Assembly: GCA_965262315.1 (NCBI GenBank)
Contig: CBDHFJ010000044.1
Coordinates: 1-26,480 of the forward strand
Origin: JBCCFK01 sp965262315
Lineage (GTDB): Bacteria; Actinomycetota; Acidimicrobiia; Acidimicrobiales; UBA8592
Reading direction: 5' to 3'
Length of the DNA: 26,480 nucleotides
Shown piece after piece: positions 1 through 7,845 of this stretch. Positions within the stretch are counted from its first letter, which is position 1; every line of letters starts with the position of its first letter. The notes under the pieces are model-generated. The model searched no databases, was not told where the DNA came from, and worked only from the letters and a program-made list of their open reading frames with translations. The translations under genes and the position numbers were made by a program.

Positions 1-1
1 C

Positions 2-826
2 GACCACAGCCGCCTGTTCTCGCCCACCGTGGCCACGTGGCTCAACTTCCAACCCGATCATCTCGACGTGCACCCGTCGCTGGAGGCGTACGAGGCGGCG
101 AAGGCGCGCATCTGGGCGAACCTCGGCCCCGACGGCATCGCCATCGGCTCGGCAACCGACCCGATCGTCCGTCGCAATCTGCCGGGCCGGTCGACCGACC
201 GGACCTTCGGCGGCGACGGCGACGCCGTGGTGGACGATGGTTGGGTCACGGTGCACGGACGGAAGCTGGTCGCACTCGACGAGCTCGCCCGCTCGTTGCC
301 ACACGATGTCGACAATGCCCTCGCCGCCGCGTTGACGGCCATCGAAGCCGGGTGCGGGGACGAGGCCGTGGCCAGGGTGCTCCGGGACTTCGCCGGCCTC
401 CCGCATCGGGTGCAGCTCGTTGGTGAGTCCGACGGTGTCCGGTGGTACGACGACTCGAAGGCCACCACGCCGCACGCAGTGATCGCCGGTGTCGGTGGCT
501 TCGCGCGAGCGGTGCTGATCGCCGGCGGGCGCAACAAGGGGGTGGACCTGCAGCCGCTGCGCGACCTGCTGCCGCGGCTGCGTGGGGTGGTCGCGATCGG
601 CGAGGCTGCAGACGAAGTGAGCGCCGTGTTCGACGACGCCACCACGGTCACGACCGCCGACTCGATGGAAGCCGCGGTCGCTGCTGCGGCGTCGCTCGCC
701 GAGCCGGGCGACGCCGTGGTGCTCAGTCCGGCCTGCACGTCCTACGACTGGTACACGAACTACGGCGAGCGCGGCGACGACTTCGCTCGCATCGTGTCCG
801 AACGGATCGGAGCCGTCATCCGATGA
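2..826 (+). CDS. murD: UDP-N-acetylmuramoylalanine--D-glutamate ligase MurD, 5'-truncated by window edge
   Basis: Cytoplasmic Mur ligase that adds D-glutamate to UDP-MurNAc-L-Ala using ATP, in peptidoglycan precursor synthesis. The reading frame is open from base 2, so the gene begins upstream of the window and the N-terminal UDP-binding part and P-loop are missing. The visible part starts in the central domain with LNFQPDHLDVH, the Mur ligase NxxPDHLDxH motif. It continues with WYDDSKATTPHA (start of the C-terminal domain), GGRNKGVDLQPL (family form GGxDKGxDxxPL) and LSPACTSYDWYTNYGERGDDF (family LSPACASFDxFxxxxxRGxxF). An internal GTG at 29 is not a credible start because conserved sequence precedes it. 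The stop overlaps the ftsW start by 4 bp (ATGA), indicating translational coupling. Identity is firm. Confidence 0.95.
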   Translation, partial: DHSRLFSPTVATWLNFQPDHLDVHPSLEAYEAAKARIWANLGPDGIAIGSATDPIVRRNLPGRSTDRTFGGDGDAVVDDGWVTVHGRKLVALDELARSLPHDVDNALAAALTAIEAGCGDEAVARVLRDFAGLPHRVQLVGESDGVRWYDDSKATTPHAVIAGVGGFARAVLIAGGRNKGVDLQPLRDLLPRLRGVVAIGEAADEVSAVFDDATTVTTADSMEAAVAAAASLAEPGDAVVLSPACTSYDWYTNYGERGDDFARIVSERIGAVIR

Positions 827-2010
827 CCGCCGTCCAGGCACCCAAGACCGGGATCGTTCGCGCCGCCGGCCACGCGATCCTCAGCACGGTGCGCGCCCCG
901 GGCGCGACCCGGGAGGGCGCGTGGGGAACCGCGCAGATCGTCGTGGTCGCGGTGGTTGCCGCGCTCAACCTCCTCGGTCTCGCGATGGTGCTCTCCGCCT
1001 CGAGCGTCAGCTCGTTGTACGAGGGCACCGACACCTGGTTCCACTTCCGGCGCCAGGCCACCTGGATCGGGCTCGGGACGGTGGCGCTGCTGGTCGCCAG
1101 ATCGGTCGACTATCAGGCACTGCGTCGACTCGTCCCCCTGGCCGTCGGCGGCACCGTCCTGGCGCTGCTGGTCGTGCTCGTGCCGGGGTTCGGTGTCGAG
1201 GCCAAGGGTGCCACCCGCTGGATCGGCGTCGGCCCGATCACCGTCCAGCCGACCGAGCTCCTGAAGATCGTGATGGTCCTCTACACCGCCGACCTGTTGG
1301 CCAAGCGCGAATCCCACCTGAGCACCCCATCGCGGACCCTGGTGCCCGTGCTCGCGGTGTTCTCGGCATGCGGACTGCTGGTGATGCTCCAACCCGACCT
1401 GGGGAGCTTGATCGTGGTCGGAGGGATCACCGTGGCGGTCCTGTTCGCGGGCGGGGTGCCGCTGCTCCCGCTGGCTGCGACCTCGGTGACCGGCGGCGGG
1501 CTCGCGCTCACCCTCGCGATGACCGAGTCGTATCGCCGCAACCGGCTCCTGGCCTTTCTCGATCCGTGGGACGACCCGCTCAACACCGGCTACCAGACCA
1601 TCCAGTCGCTGGTCGGTGTGGCGAGCGGCGGCCTGACCGGTGTCGGCCTCGGCGAGGGGCGATCGAAGTGGGGGTACCTGCCCGAGGCCCACACGGACTT
1701 CATCTACGCGGTCGTCGGCGAGGAGATGGGGTTCATCGGCGCCCTGATGGTGCTGGCCCTGTTCGCCACCCTGGCGGTGGTGGGCGTACGGATCGCCCTG
1801 CGAGCACCCGATCGGTTCGGGACCCTCGTCGCCATCGGCATCGTCGTGTGGCTGGTCCTCCAGGCGCTCGTGAACGTGGGCACCGTGGTGGGCGTGCTCC
1901 CGATCACCGGTGTGCCTCTGCCGTTCGTCTCCTTCGGTGGCACCTCGCTGGTGGTGGGCATGGCAGCGATCGGTCTGCTCCTGAACATCGGCCGTCAGGG
2001 AAGCGCATGA
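823..2010 (+). CDS. ftsW: Peptidoglycan glycosyltransferase FtsW (SEDS family)
   Basis: Polytopic membrane protein of 395 aa that polymerises lipid II into septal glycan strands together with a class B penicillin-binding protein. The start is the ATG of an ATGA overlap with murD. A hydrophilic N-terminal stretch of about 40 residues precedes the first membrane helix (IVVVAVVAALNLLGLAMVLSA). About ten hydrophobic segments follow. SEDS signatures visible are GATRWIGVGPITVQPTELLKI, AHTDFIYAVVGEEMGF (with the conserved catalytic Asp) and the C-terminal PLPFVSFGGTSLV. It could in principle be RodA, but its place between murD and murG is the classical ftsW position. No penicillin-binding protein partner lies in this window. 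Confidence 0.95.
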   Translation: MTAVQAPKTGIVRAAGHAILSTVRAPGATREGAWGTAQIVVVAVVAALNLLGLAMVLSASSVSSLYEGTDTWFHFRRQATWIGLGTVALLVARSVDYQALRRLVPLAVGGTVLALLVVLVPGFGVEAKGATRWIGVGPITVQPTELLKIVMVLYTADLLAKRESHLSTPSRTLVPVLAVFSACGLLVMLQPDLGSLIVVGGITVAVLFAGGVPLLPLAATSVTGGGLALTLAMTESYRRNRLLAFLDPWDDPLNTGYQTIQSLVGVASGGLTGVGLGEGRSKWGYLPEAHTDFIYAVVGEEMGFIGALMVLALFATLAVVGVRIALRAPDRFGTLVAIGIVVWLVLQALVNVGTVVGVLPITGVPLPFVSFGGTSLVVGMAAIGLLLNIGRQGSA

Positions 2011-3119
2011 GCGCCGACCGGAGGTTCGCCGTGATCGCCGGCGGCGGCACCGCCGGCCACGTCCACCCCGGCGTCGCCGTGGCGCACGCCCTGGTCGCTC
2101 GGGGTCACGCCGCCGAAGAGATCCTCTACGTCGGCAGCGAGCGCGGGATCGAGCACGAACTCGTACCACCCGCCGGCTTCGAGCTGGAGACGCTGGCCGG
2201 CAAGGGCATCCCTCGGTCTGTCTCCCCGGCGGCCCTGAAGGCGATCGCCAGCCTGGCCAGGGGAGTCGTGCAGGCGCGCCGGCTGCTCCGCCGCGAGCGA
2301 CCGAGGGTGGTGCTCTCGCTCGGGGGCTTCGCCGCGGTGCCTTGTGCGGTTGCGGCCCGCCTGGCGAAGATCCCCGTGGTCATCCACGAGCAGAACGCCG
2401 TGCCGGGGTCCGCCAACCGCCTGATCTCTCGATGGGCCCGGGCCGCAGCGGTCTCGTTCCCCGCCACGCCGTTGCCAAACGCCATCGTCACGGGCAACCC
2501 GGTCCGGCCCGAGATGCTCGCAGTCGACCGAGCTCTGGACCGCGCTGCTGCCCGGGCGACGTTGTCGGTCCCCGACGATCGAACGCTGGTCGTCGTCACC
2601 GGCGGCTCGCTCGGTGCACTCCGGATCAACCGAGCGGCGCTCGCGACGGCACGCGCATGGTCTGATCGAGACGACGTGACCATGCATCACGTCATCGGTC
2701 AGCGCGACTGGGACGAGCTGCAGTCCGACCGCGACGCGCTCACCGGCGCCATCGACTATCGCCCCGTCCGCTACGAACACGACATGCCCACGGTGTTCGC
2801 CGCCGCCGACCTGGTCGTCTCGCGGGCCGGTGCCAGCACCACCGCCGAGCTCGCCGTGGTCGGCGTGCCGTCGATCCTGGTGCCCCTGCCCGGTGCCCCC
2901 GGCGATCACCAGACGGCGAATGCCCAGGCGCTCGTCACGGCCGGCGGAGCCCGCCTGGTGCCAGACGGCGAGCTCGACGGTTCCCGGCTGGGCGCCGAGC
3001 TCGACGAGCTCGTGGGTCGCCCCGATGTACTGGCCGAGATGGCCGAAGCGGCCGCCTCGGTCGGTCGCCGCGACGCCGCGGACCACGTGGCCCGCCTCAT
3101 GGAGGAGCACGCTGCATGA
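2007..3119 (+). CDS. murG: UDP-N-acetylglucosamine--undecaprenyl-pyrophosphoryl-MurNAc-pentapeptide transferase MurG
   Basis: Peripheral membrane GT28-family glycosyltransferase of 370 aa that converts lipid I to lipid II on the cytoplasmic face. The N-terminal glycine-rich loop GGGTAGHVHP (residues 12-21) is the lipid I/phosphate-binding motif. HEQNAVPG and the C-domain motifs GGSLGALRIN, SRAGASTTAEL and PLPGAPGDHQTANAQ match the UDP-GlcNAc-binding consensus of the family. The start is the ATG overlapping the ftsW stop (ATGA) and the end overlaps murC in the same way. This places it in a tightly coupled translational chain, so lipid II synthesis and its use by FtsW are co-expressed. Confidence 0.96.
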   Translation: MSADRRFAVIAGGGTAGHVHPGVAVAHALVARGHAAEEILYVGSERGIEHELVPPAGFELETLAGKGIPRSVSPAALKAIASLARGVVQARRLLRRERPRVVLSLGGFAAVPCAVAARLAKIPVVIHEQNAVPGSANRLISRWARAAAVSFPATPLPNAIVTGNPVRPEMLAVDRALDRAAARATLSVPDDRTLVVVTGGSLGALRINRAALATARAWSDRDDVTMHHVIGQRDWDELQSDRDALTGAIDYRPVRYEHDMPTVFAAADLVVSRAGASTTAELAVVGVPSILVPLPGAPGDHQTANAQALVTAGGARLVPDGELDGSRLGAELDELVGRPDVLAEMAEAAASVGRRDAADHVARLMEEHAA

Positions 3120-4480
3120 ATCCGATCGACCTCGCGTCCTCTCAGCGCATCCATGTCATCGGCGTCGGTGGTGCGGGTATGCGCGCCATCGCTTCGGTCC
3201 TCAACGCGATGGGGCACCGGGTCTCGGGGAGCGACCTGAAGGCGTCACCCGGTCTCGACCGACTGACGGCCGAGGGCATCGAGGTGACCGTCGGCCACGA
3301 TGCGGCCGCGGTCGACGGCGTCGATCTGGTCGCCCGGTCCACCGCGGTGCCCGATGCCAACCCCGAGGTCCGCAGCGCACGAGACGCCGGCATCCCCGTC
3401 GCGAGCCGGGCAGAGATCCTGACGGCCATCACCCGGGTCCGCCCCACGGTCGCCGTCGCCGGGACCCATGGCAAGACCACCACGTCGTCCATGTTGGCGG
3501 TCGTGTTGCGCGAGGCAGGACTCGATCCGTCGTTCATCATCGGCGGTGAGGTCAACGAGATCGGATCCGGTGCCGTCTGGAACGACGCCGACGGTGGTTG
3601 GTTCGTGGTCGAGGCCGACGAGAGTGACGGCACCTTCCTCGAACTGGCCTCGAGTGCTGCCATCGTGACCAGCGTCGAGCCGGACCACCTCGGTCACTAC
3701 GGCGGTGAGCAGCAGCTCGTCGACGCGTTCGGGCGCTTCGTGGGTGCCGTCGACGGACCGGTGGTGGTGTGCGCCGACGACGAGGGCGCGGCCGAGCTGG
3801 CCGGTCCCGACCACGTCGTGACCTACGGCTCGTCCGCACGATCGGACTGGAGGATCACCGAGTACCGGAGCACCCGGTCCGGTGCCGCCTACGACCTCAC
3901 GGGTCCCGACGGCGTGACCCATCCCTTCACGCTCGCGACCCCAGGCCTCCACAACGTCCGCAACGCCGTTGCCGCGACGGTGATGGCGATCACCCTCGGC
4001 GCCGACGTGGCGCCCGCCCAGCGTGCGCTCGGCCGGTTCGGTGGCGTGGCCCGACGGTTCCAGGTCCGCGGCGAGCGCGACGGCGTGACCTACATCGACG
4101 ACTACGCCCACCTCCCGACCGAGGTCGAGGCCGCGCTCGAGGCCGCGGCAGCGGGGGACTGGGGGCGCATCGTGTGTGTGTTCCAACCACACCGCTTCAC
4201 CCGCACGAGCGACCTGTGGTCGGCGTTCGGCCCCAGCTTCGCGCAGGCCGACAAGGTGGTCGTCACCGGAATCTACGCGGCAGGCGAACGCGCTATACCC
4301 GGGGTCACCGCGGCCCTCGTGGTCGACGCGGTCGCCGAACACCATGCCGACGTGCAACTGATCGAACACCGCGACGATCTGCTGGTGTACCTGCGGGCGA
4401 CACTCGTGCCCGGTGACCTCTGTCTGACGCTCGGCGCCGGTGACCTGACGACCGCCCCGGACGATCTGTTGCTGTCGTGA
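3116..4480 (+). CDS. murC: UDP-N-acetylmuramate--L-alanine ligase MurC
   Basis: ATP-dependent cytoplasmic ligase of 454 aa that adds the first L-alanine of the stem peptide to UDP-MurNAc. The Rossmann-like N-terminus IHVIGVGGAGMRAIA binds UDP, GTHGKTT at residues 116-122 is the ATP P-loop, and VEADESDGTFLEL and SVEPDHLGHYGG are the central-domain motifs. The C-terminal domain carries DDYAHLPTE at 328-336; most MurC proteins have YAHHPTE here, so the second His is Leu. The gene starts at the ATGA overlap with murG and ends in a GTGA overlap with murB. Length is normal for the family. Confidence 0.96.
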   Translation: MNPIDLASSQRIHVIGVGGAGMRAIASVLNAMGHRVSGSDLKASPGLDRLTAEGIEVTVGHDAAAVDGVDLVARSTAVPDANPEVRSARDAGIPVASRAEILTAITRVRPTVAVAGTHGKTTTSSMLAVVLREAGLDPSFIIGGEVNEIGSGAVWNDADGGWFVVEADESDGTFLELASSAAIVTSVEPDHLGHYGGEQQLVDAFGRFVGAVDGPVVVCADDEGAAELAGPDHVVTYGSSARSDWRITEYRSTRSGAAYDLTGPDGVTHPFTLATPGLHNVRNAVAATVMAITLGADVAPAQRALGRFGGVARRFQVRGERDGVTYIDDYAHLPTEVEAALEAAAAGDWGRIVCVFQPHRFTRTSDLWSAFGPSFAQADKVVVTGIYAAGERAIPGVTAALVVDAVAEHHADVQLIEHRDDLLVYLRATLVPGDLCLTLGAGDLTTAPDDLLLS

Positions 4481-5451
4481 TCGCCCCGCCTCCCGCACCT
4501 GACGATGTCGATGCCGTGGCCGCCGCGCTCGAGGCCGGGCTTTCGTCGTCGACCGTGCAGCGTGACCGGACGCTGGGTGACCTGACGACCTACCGGGTCG
4601 GTGGCGCGGCGTCGGTCTTCGTCGACCTCGCGGACCACGACGACCTGGAGGCACTGGTTCGGATCACCTCGACGTCGATGGTCCCGATCCTGATCGTCGG
4701 GCGCGGGTCCAATCTGCTCGTGGCCGATGCAGGGTTCCCCGGCCTGGCCGTCCGGTTGGGTGATGGGTTCACGGCGATCGAACCGATCGACGACGGGGTC
4801 GTCGACGTCGGCGGCGCGGCGTCGCTTCCCTCCGCCGCGCGGAGGCTCACGTCGGACGGGTGGACGGGCTTCGAGTGGGCCGTCGGGGTGCCGGGATCGA
4901 TCGGCGGCGCGGTGCGGATGAACGCCGGTGGCCACGGCTCGGACATGGCCGCGTCGGTCACGTCCGCGACCATCGTCGACCTGCGCCGCGGGCTGAGCGA
5001 ACGTGTCGACGCCGCTGGGCTCGAATTCGGATACCGGCGGTCGTCGGTGGCGTCCGCACACCTGGTGGTCGACGCCCGACTGCGACTCGAGCCTGGCGAC
5101 GCGGACCAGGGGGGCGCCGAGATCACCGAGATCGTCCGATGGCGACGCGAGCATCAGCCGGGTGGCCAGAACGCCGGGAGTGTGTTCACCAACCCGGCAG
5201 ACGACTCGGCGGGGCGCCTGATCGACGTCGCCGGCCTCAAGGGGCTCCGTGTGGGGACCGCCGAGGTCTCCGAGAAGCACGCGAACTTCATCCAGGCCGA
5301 CCCCGGCGGGTCGGCCGACGACATCGCGGCGTTGATGGCCGAGATCCGACGTCGCGTCGCTGCGGCCGCCGGCCTGTGGCTCCACGCCGAGACGAGAATG
5401 GTCGGCTTCGACACCGATGTCCTCGAAGCCTCCGGGGGGTTGGACCGATGA
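4477..5451 (+). CDS. murB: UDP-N-acetylenolpyruvoylglucosamine reductase MurB
   Basis: FAD- and NADPH-dependent cytoplasmic enzyme of 324 aa that reduces UDP-GlcNAc-enolpyruvate to UDP-MurNAc. FAD-binding motifs visible are TTYRVGGAAS, GRGSNLLVADAGFPG and GVPGSIGGAVRMNAGGHG. NAGSVFTNP contains the serine expected to act as proton donor, and the C-terminal HAETRMVG holds the catalytic glutamate. The GTG start overlaps the murC stop (GTGA). The last codons (LEASGGLDR then TGA) overlap an ATG that once started ftsQ directly. This end has been copied repeatedly into the following tandem repeat. Confidence 0.96.
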   Translation: MIAPPPAPDDVDAVAAALEAGLSSSTVQRDRTLGDLTTYRVGGAASVFVDLADHDDLEALVRITSTSMVPILIVGRGSNLLVADAGFPGLAVRLGDGFTAIEPIDDGVVDVGGAASLPSAARRLTSDGWTGFEWAVGVPGSIGGAVRMNAGGHGSDMAASVTSATIVDLRRGLSERVDAAGLEFGYRRSSVASAHLVVDARLRLEPGDADQGGAEITEIVRWRREHQPGGQNAGSVFTNPADDSAGRLIDVAGLKGLRVGTAEVSEKHANFIQADPGGSADDIAALMAEIRRRVAAAAGLWLHAETRMVGFDTDVLEASGGLDR

Positions 5452-5582
5452 GTGTGGTGTCGATGGATCCGTGCCTGCGGGCTCGCCGGGGAGCCTCCGG
5501 CGGGTTGGGCGCGATGAGTGTGGTGTCGATGGATCCGCGTCTGCAGGCTCGCCGGGGAGCCGCCGGGGGGTTGGGCCGATGA
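5448..5582 (+). CDS. Junction micro-ORF 1 (two fused repeat units), 44 aa
   Basis: ATG overlaps the murB stop (ATGA). This ORF covers the first two repeat units, joined because the first unit is 66 bp and so keeps frame. The peptide has an FtsQ-like head MSVVSMDPCLRAR, a MurB-like tail RGASGGLGA, then a second head and tail. It ends in TGA overlapping the ATG at 5579. No independent function is known or claimed; the likely role, if any, is to carry ribosomes from murB toward ftsQ by termination-reinitiation. A GGGGGG-type purine run precedes each following ATG by about 8 bases. Translation is an inference. Confidence 0.45.
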   Translation: MSVVSMDPCLRARRGASGGLGAMSVVSMDPRLQARRGAAGGLGR

Positions 5583-5647
5583 GTGTGGTGTCGATGGATC
5601 CGCGTCTGCAGGCTCGCCGGGGAGCCGCCGGGGGGTTGGACCGATGA
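5579..5647 (+). CDS. Junction micro-ORF 2, 22 aa
   Basis: Single repeat unit encoding MSVVSMDPRLQAR (identical to the FtsQ N-terminus) fused in frame to RGAAGGLDR, which resembles the MurB C-terminus GGLDR. Start and stop both lie in ATGA overlaps, at 5579 and 5644. Because the 65-bp period is not a multiple of three, each unit lies in a different frame, yet every unit stops exactly on the next start. Translation and function are unproven. Confidence 0.45.
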   Translation: MSVVSMDPRLQARRGAAGGLDR

Positions 5648-5712
5648 GTGTGGTGTCGATGGATCCGCGTCTGCAGGCTCGCCTCGAAGCCGCCGGGGGG
5701 TTGGAACGATGA
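5644..5712 (+). CDS. Junction micro-ORF 3, 22 aa, directly upstream of ftsQ
   Basis: Last full repeat unit. It encodes MSVVSMDPRLQAR followed by LEAAGGLER; the tail is the closest copy of the true MurB end (LEASGGLDR). Its TGA overlaps the ATG of ftsQ at 5709. If ribosomes reach ftsQ by coupling, this is the final relay step. Function is unproven. Confidence 0.45.
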   Translation: MSVVSMDPRLQARLEAAGGLER

Positions 5713-6491
5713 GTGTGGTGTCGATGGATCCGCGTCTGCAGGCTCGCCGGATCGAAGTGATGCGGCTGCGGGGTCGGCGTCGGCTCAAGCTGGTGTTGGC
5801 CGCCGTGGTCGGGACGTTGCTCGCCGGCATCGCCTGGTGGACCGTGATGCGAAGCCCGTGGTTGGACGTGGACACCGTCACCGTCGACGGCGCCGAGCGA
5901 ACGGCCGTGTTCGACGTGCTGGCAGCGACCGACATTCGCGTGGGTCAACCTCTAGTCGAGGTAGAGACTGGGCCGGCAGAGTCCGCGATCGCCTCGTTGC
6001 CCTGGGTGGACACCGTGTCGTCCTCGACGAGCTTGGGCGGCGAAGTGGCGTTCGTGCTCACCGAGCGGGTGGCGGTCGCCGCGGTTCCCGGGCCCGAGGG
6101 GTGGCTGGTCGTCGACGCGGAAGGGCGAGTCCTCGAGCGCCGGTCGACGGTTCCCTCCGACGTTGCGGTGGTCGAGGGCCGCGCCTGGCAGGCCGAGCCC
6201 GGCGGTTGGATCGGTGAGGCCGCGCTTCCCGCGCTCGACGTCGCCGCGCTGTTGCCCTCGAATCTCGGGGCGAACGTCGCGGCGATCCACGACGACGGCG
6301 CCGGGCTGCGACTCGTGCTGTTCGGTGGTGGGCTGGTCGAACTCGGTCACGCGACCGACCTCGATCGGAAGTTCCTGTCCGCGCTCACGGTCCTCATGCG
6401 CGTCGATCAGCGATGTGTCGACCGCATCGACGTCCGCGCCCCGAGCGTGCCGGTTTTGACCCGTTTGGATGGCTGCCCGTACCCTGGCTGA
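5709..6491 (+). CDS. ftsQ: Cell division protein FtsQ (POTRA domain)
   Basis: Bitopic divisome protein of 260 aa that links early and late division proteins through FtsB/FtsL. A basic cytoplasmic N-terminus (RLRGRRRLK) is followed by one transmembrane helix at about residues 26-46. A POTRA-like segment starts near residue 52 (LDVDTVTVDGAERT, SLPWVDTVSSSTS) and leads into a FtsQ/DivIB beta domain containing EGWLVVDAEGRVL. The ATG chosen lies in the ATGA overlap with the preceding micro-ORF. Internal ATGs at residues 6 and 18 are possible, and if residue 18 were used the repeated head would be non-coding leader. It is placed between murB and ftsZ as in other actinobacteria; no ftsA is present. 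Confidence 0.9.
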   Translation: MSVVSMDPRLQARRIEVMRLRGRRRLKLVLAAVVGTLLAGIAWWTVMRSPWLDVDTVTVDGAERTAVFDVLAATDIRVGQPLVEVETGPAESAIASLPWVDTVSSSTSLGGEVAFVLTERVAVAAVPGPEGWLVVDAEGRVLERRSTVPSDVAVVEGRAWQAEPGGWIGEAALPALDVAALLPSNLGANVAAIHDDGAGLRLVLFGGGLVELGHATDLDRKFLSALTVLMRVDQRCVDRIDVRAPSVPVLTRLDGCPYPG

Positions 6492-6778
6492 TCGTTGACT
6501 GTGGCAACACGGGCAACATCCCATGCAACATCAAGCAGAGAAGTGGCAGGGGCCGACCGGCCCATGCCGGGTCAAGAACACCATCGGTCGTCCGACCTGA
6601 AACGCTGGACGAACGCCCCTCAGCCTCGATCAGAGGTCGAGTGTTGAGGGTCCAACCGTCTGGTCGAGCTGGAAGCCTCGTATCCTTGAGGCAGCCGAGG
6701 ACATCGAGCCAGATTCGAACCGGAACAGCTCGCCGGGCACACCATCCAGGGGCACGGGCAGTCGCGGGAGGCGTCATC
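6492..6778 (+). promoter_or_regulatory. ftsQ-ftsZ intergenic region, probable ftsZ promoter and leader
   Basis: This 287-bp gap has no convincing gene of its own, although one frame stays open through it. It holds a TTGACT hexamer at 6495-6500 without a good -10 box at normal spacing. A TATCCT hexamer at 6681-6686 is a candidate -10 box, sitting inside a short inverted repeat GCCTC/GAGGC (6675-6679 and 6688-6692). A GGGAGG ribosome binding site lies just before the GTG at 6779. A long leader with its own promoters is common for ftsZ in actinobacteria; the exact start sites here are guesses. Confidence 0.4.
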
Positions 6779-7845
6779 GTGAACAACCCACACAACTACC
6801 TCGCAGTGATCAAGGTCGTCGGCGTCGGCGGTGGTGGCGTCAATGCCGTCAACCGGATGATCGATGCCGGGCTGCGTGGCGTGGAGTTCGTGGCAGTGAA
6901 CACGGACGCGCAGGCGCTGCTGCTCTCCGATGCCGAGGTCAAGATCGACATCGGCCGTGAGCTCACTCGCGGTCTCGGCGCGGGCTCCGACCCCGAGGTC
7001 GGTCGCCAGGCAGCCGAGGATCACCGGCACGAGATCGAAGAGGTCCTCTCCGGCGCGGACATGGTCTTCATCACCGCCGGCGAGGGCGGCGGCACCGGCA
7101 CCGGCGCTGCGCCGATCGTCGCCGAGGTCGCCAAGACGGCCGGCGCGCTGACCATCGGCGTGGTCACCCGTCCCTTCTCCTTCGAGGGTCGCCGACGCGC
7201 GGTCCAGGCCGACCAGGGCATCCAACGCCTCCGCGAGAAGGTCGACACCCAGATCGTCATTCCGAACGACCGACTGCTCTCGGTGTCGGACGAGAAGACC
7301 ACGGTCGTCAACGCGTTCAAGATGGCCGACGAGGTCCTGTTGCAGGGCGTCCAGGGCATCACCGAACTGATCACCACACCGGGCCTGATCAACACCGACT
7401 TCGCCGACGTGAAGATGATCATGTCGGACGCCGGCTCGGCCCTGATGGGCATCGGCACCGGGTCCGGAGAGGACCGCGCCACCAGCGCGGCCCGCAAGGC
7501 GATCTCGAGCCCGCTGCTCGAGTCGTCCATCGACGGCGCCCGCGGCATCCTGCTCTCGATCGCCGGCTCCAGCGACATGGGGCTGTTCGAGGTCAACGCC
7601 GCCGCCGAGTTGGTCCAGGGTGTTGCGCACCCCGACGCCAACATCATCTTCGGCACCGTGGTGGACGAGTCGATGGGTGACTCGGTGCGGGTCACCGTGA
7701 TCGCTGCCGGTTCGATCGATGGGAAGGCGACGAGCGCCGCTCGACCTCGCCGATCGTCGACGACATGCCCGACGTCTTCGGCGGAGCCGACGACGGCGAC
7801 GACAGTGGCGACGACGAGTTCGACGTACCCTCGTTCCTGCAGTGA
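6779..7845 (+). CDS. ftsZ: Cell division GTPase FtsZ, with apparent 1-base deletion near the 3' end
   Basis: Tubulin-like GTPase that forms the Z-ring. The GTG start is set by a GGGAGG site and by the N-terminus NNPHNYLAVIKVVGVGGGGVNAVN. The tubulin signature GGGTGTG lies at residues 103-109 and the T7 loop NTDFADVK at 205-212. The intact frame runs to VTVIAAG and then becomes Ser/Thr/Arg-rich junk that would extend to 7894. Adding one T near 7711 restores AGFDRWEGDERR and the canonical C-terminal peptide DDEFDVPSFLQ with a stop at 7843-7845. The restored protein is 355 aa and its stop overlaps the pgeF start (GTGA). The break is probably an assembly error because FtsZ is essential. The C-terminal peptide is the binding site for SepF, encoded nearby. 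Confidence 0.93.

Larger units (their letters stand above)
5423..5748 (+). repeat. Tandem duplication of the murB-end/ftsQ-start junction, period 65-66 bp
   Basis: Five near-identical ATG-starting blocks begin at 5448, 5514, 5579, 5644 and 5709; the spacings are 66, 65, 65 and 65 bp. Each full unit is about 40 bp of ftsQ 5' end (ATGAGTGTGGTGTCG through GCTCGCC) followed by about 25 bp of murB 3' end (like TCGAAGCC at 5423-5430 up to the base before ATG). The block at 5644 still carries TCGAAGCC, while the earlier blocks carry GGGGAGCC. The short word TCGAAG occurs both at the murB end (5423) and just inside ftsQ (about 5753), a plausible microhomology for the first duplication. The copies are nearly identical, with most changes in the first, so the array looks recent or homogenised. 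Confidence 0.95.

Noticed and set aside
5448..5748. Repeat array as a CRISPR
   Set aside because: Units are directly adjacent with no variable spacers and are made from murB and ftsQ sequence.
5448..5748. Repeat array as a cloning artefact, since each unit contains GGATCC and CTGCAG
   Set aside because: The same words are part of the native ftsQ start at 5709 and the units join murB and ftsQ sequence only, with no vector sequence.
7700..7720. Programmed ribosomal frameshift in ftsZ
   Set aside because: No slippery heptamer, no stop at the shift site and no clear downstream structure; four other genes have similar indels, so sequence error is simpler.
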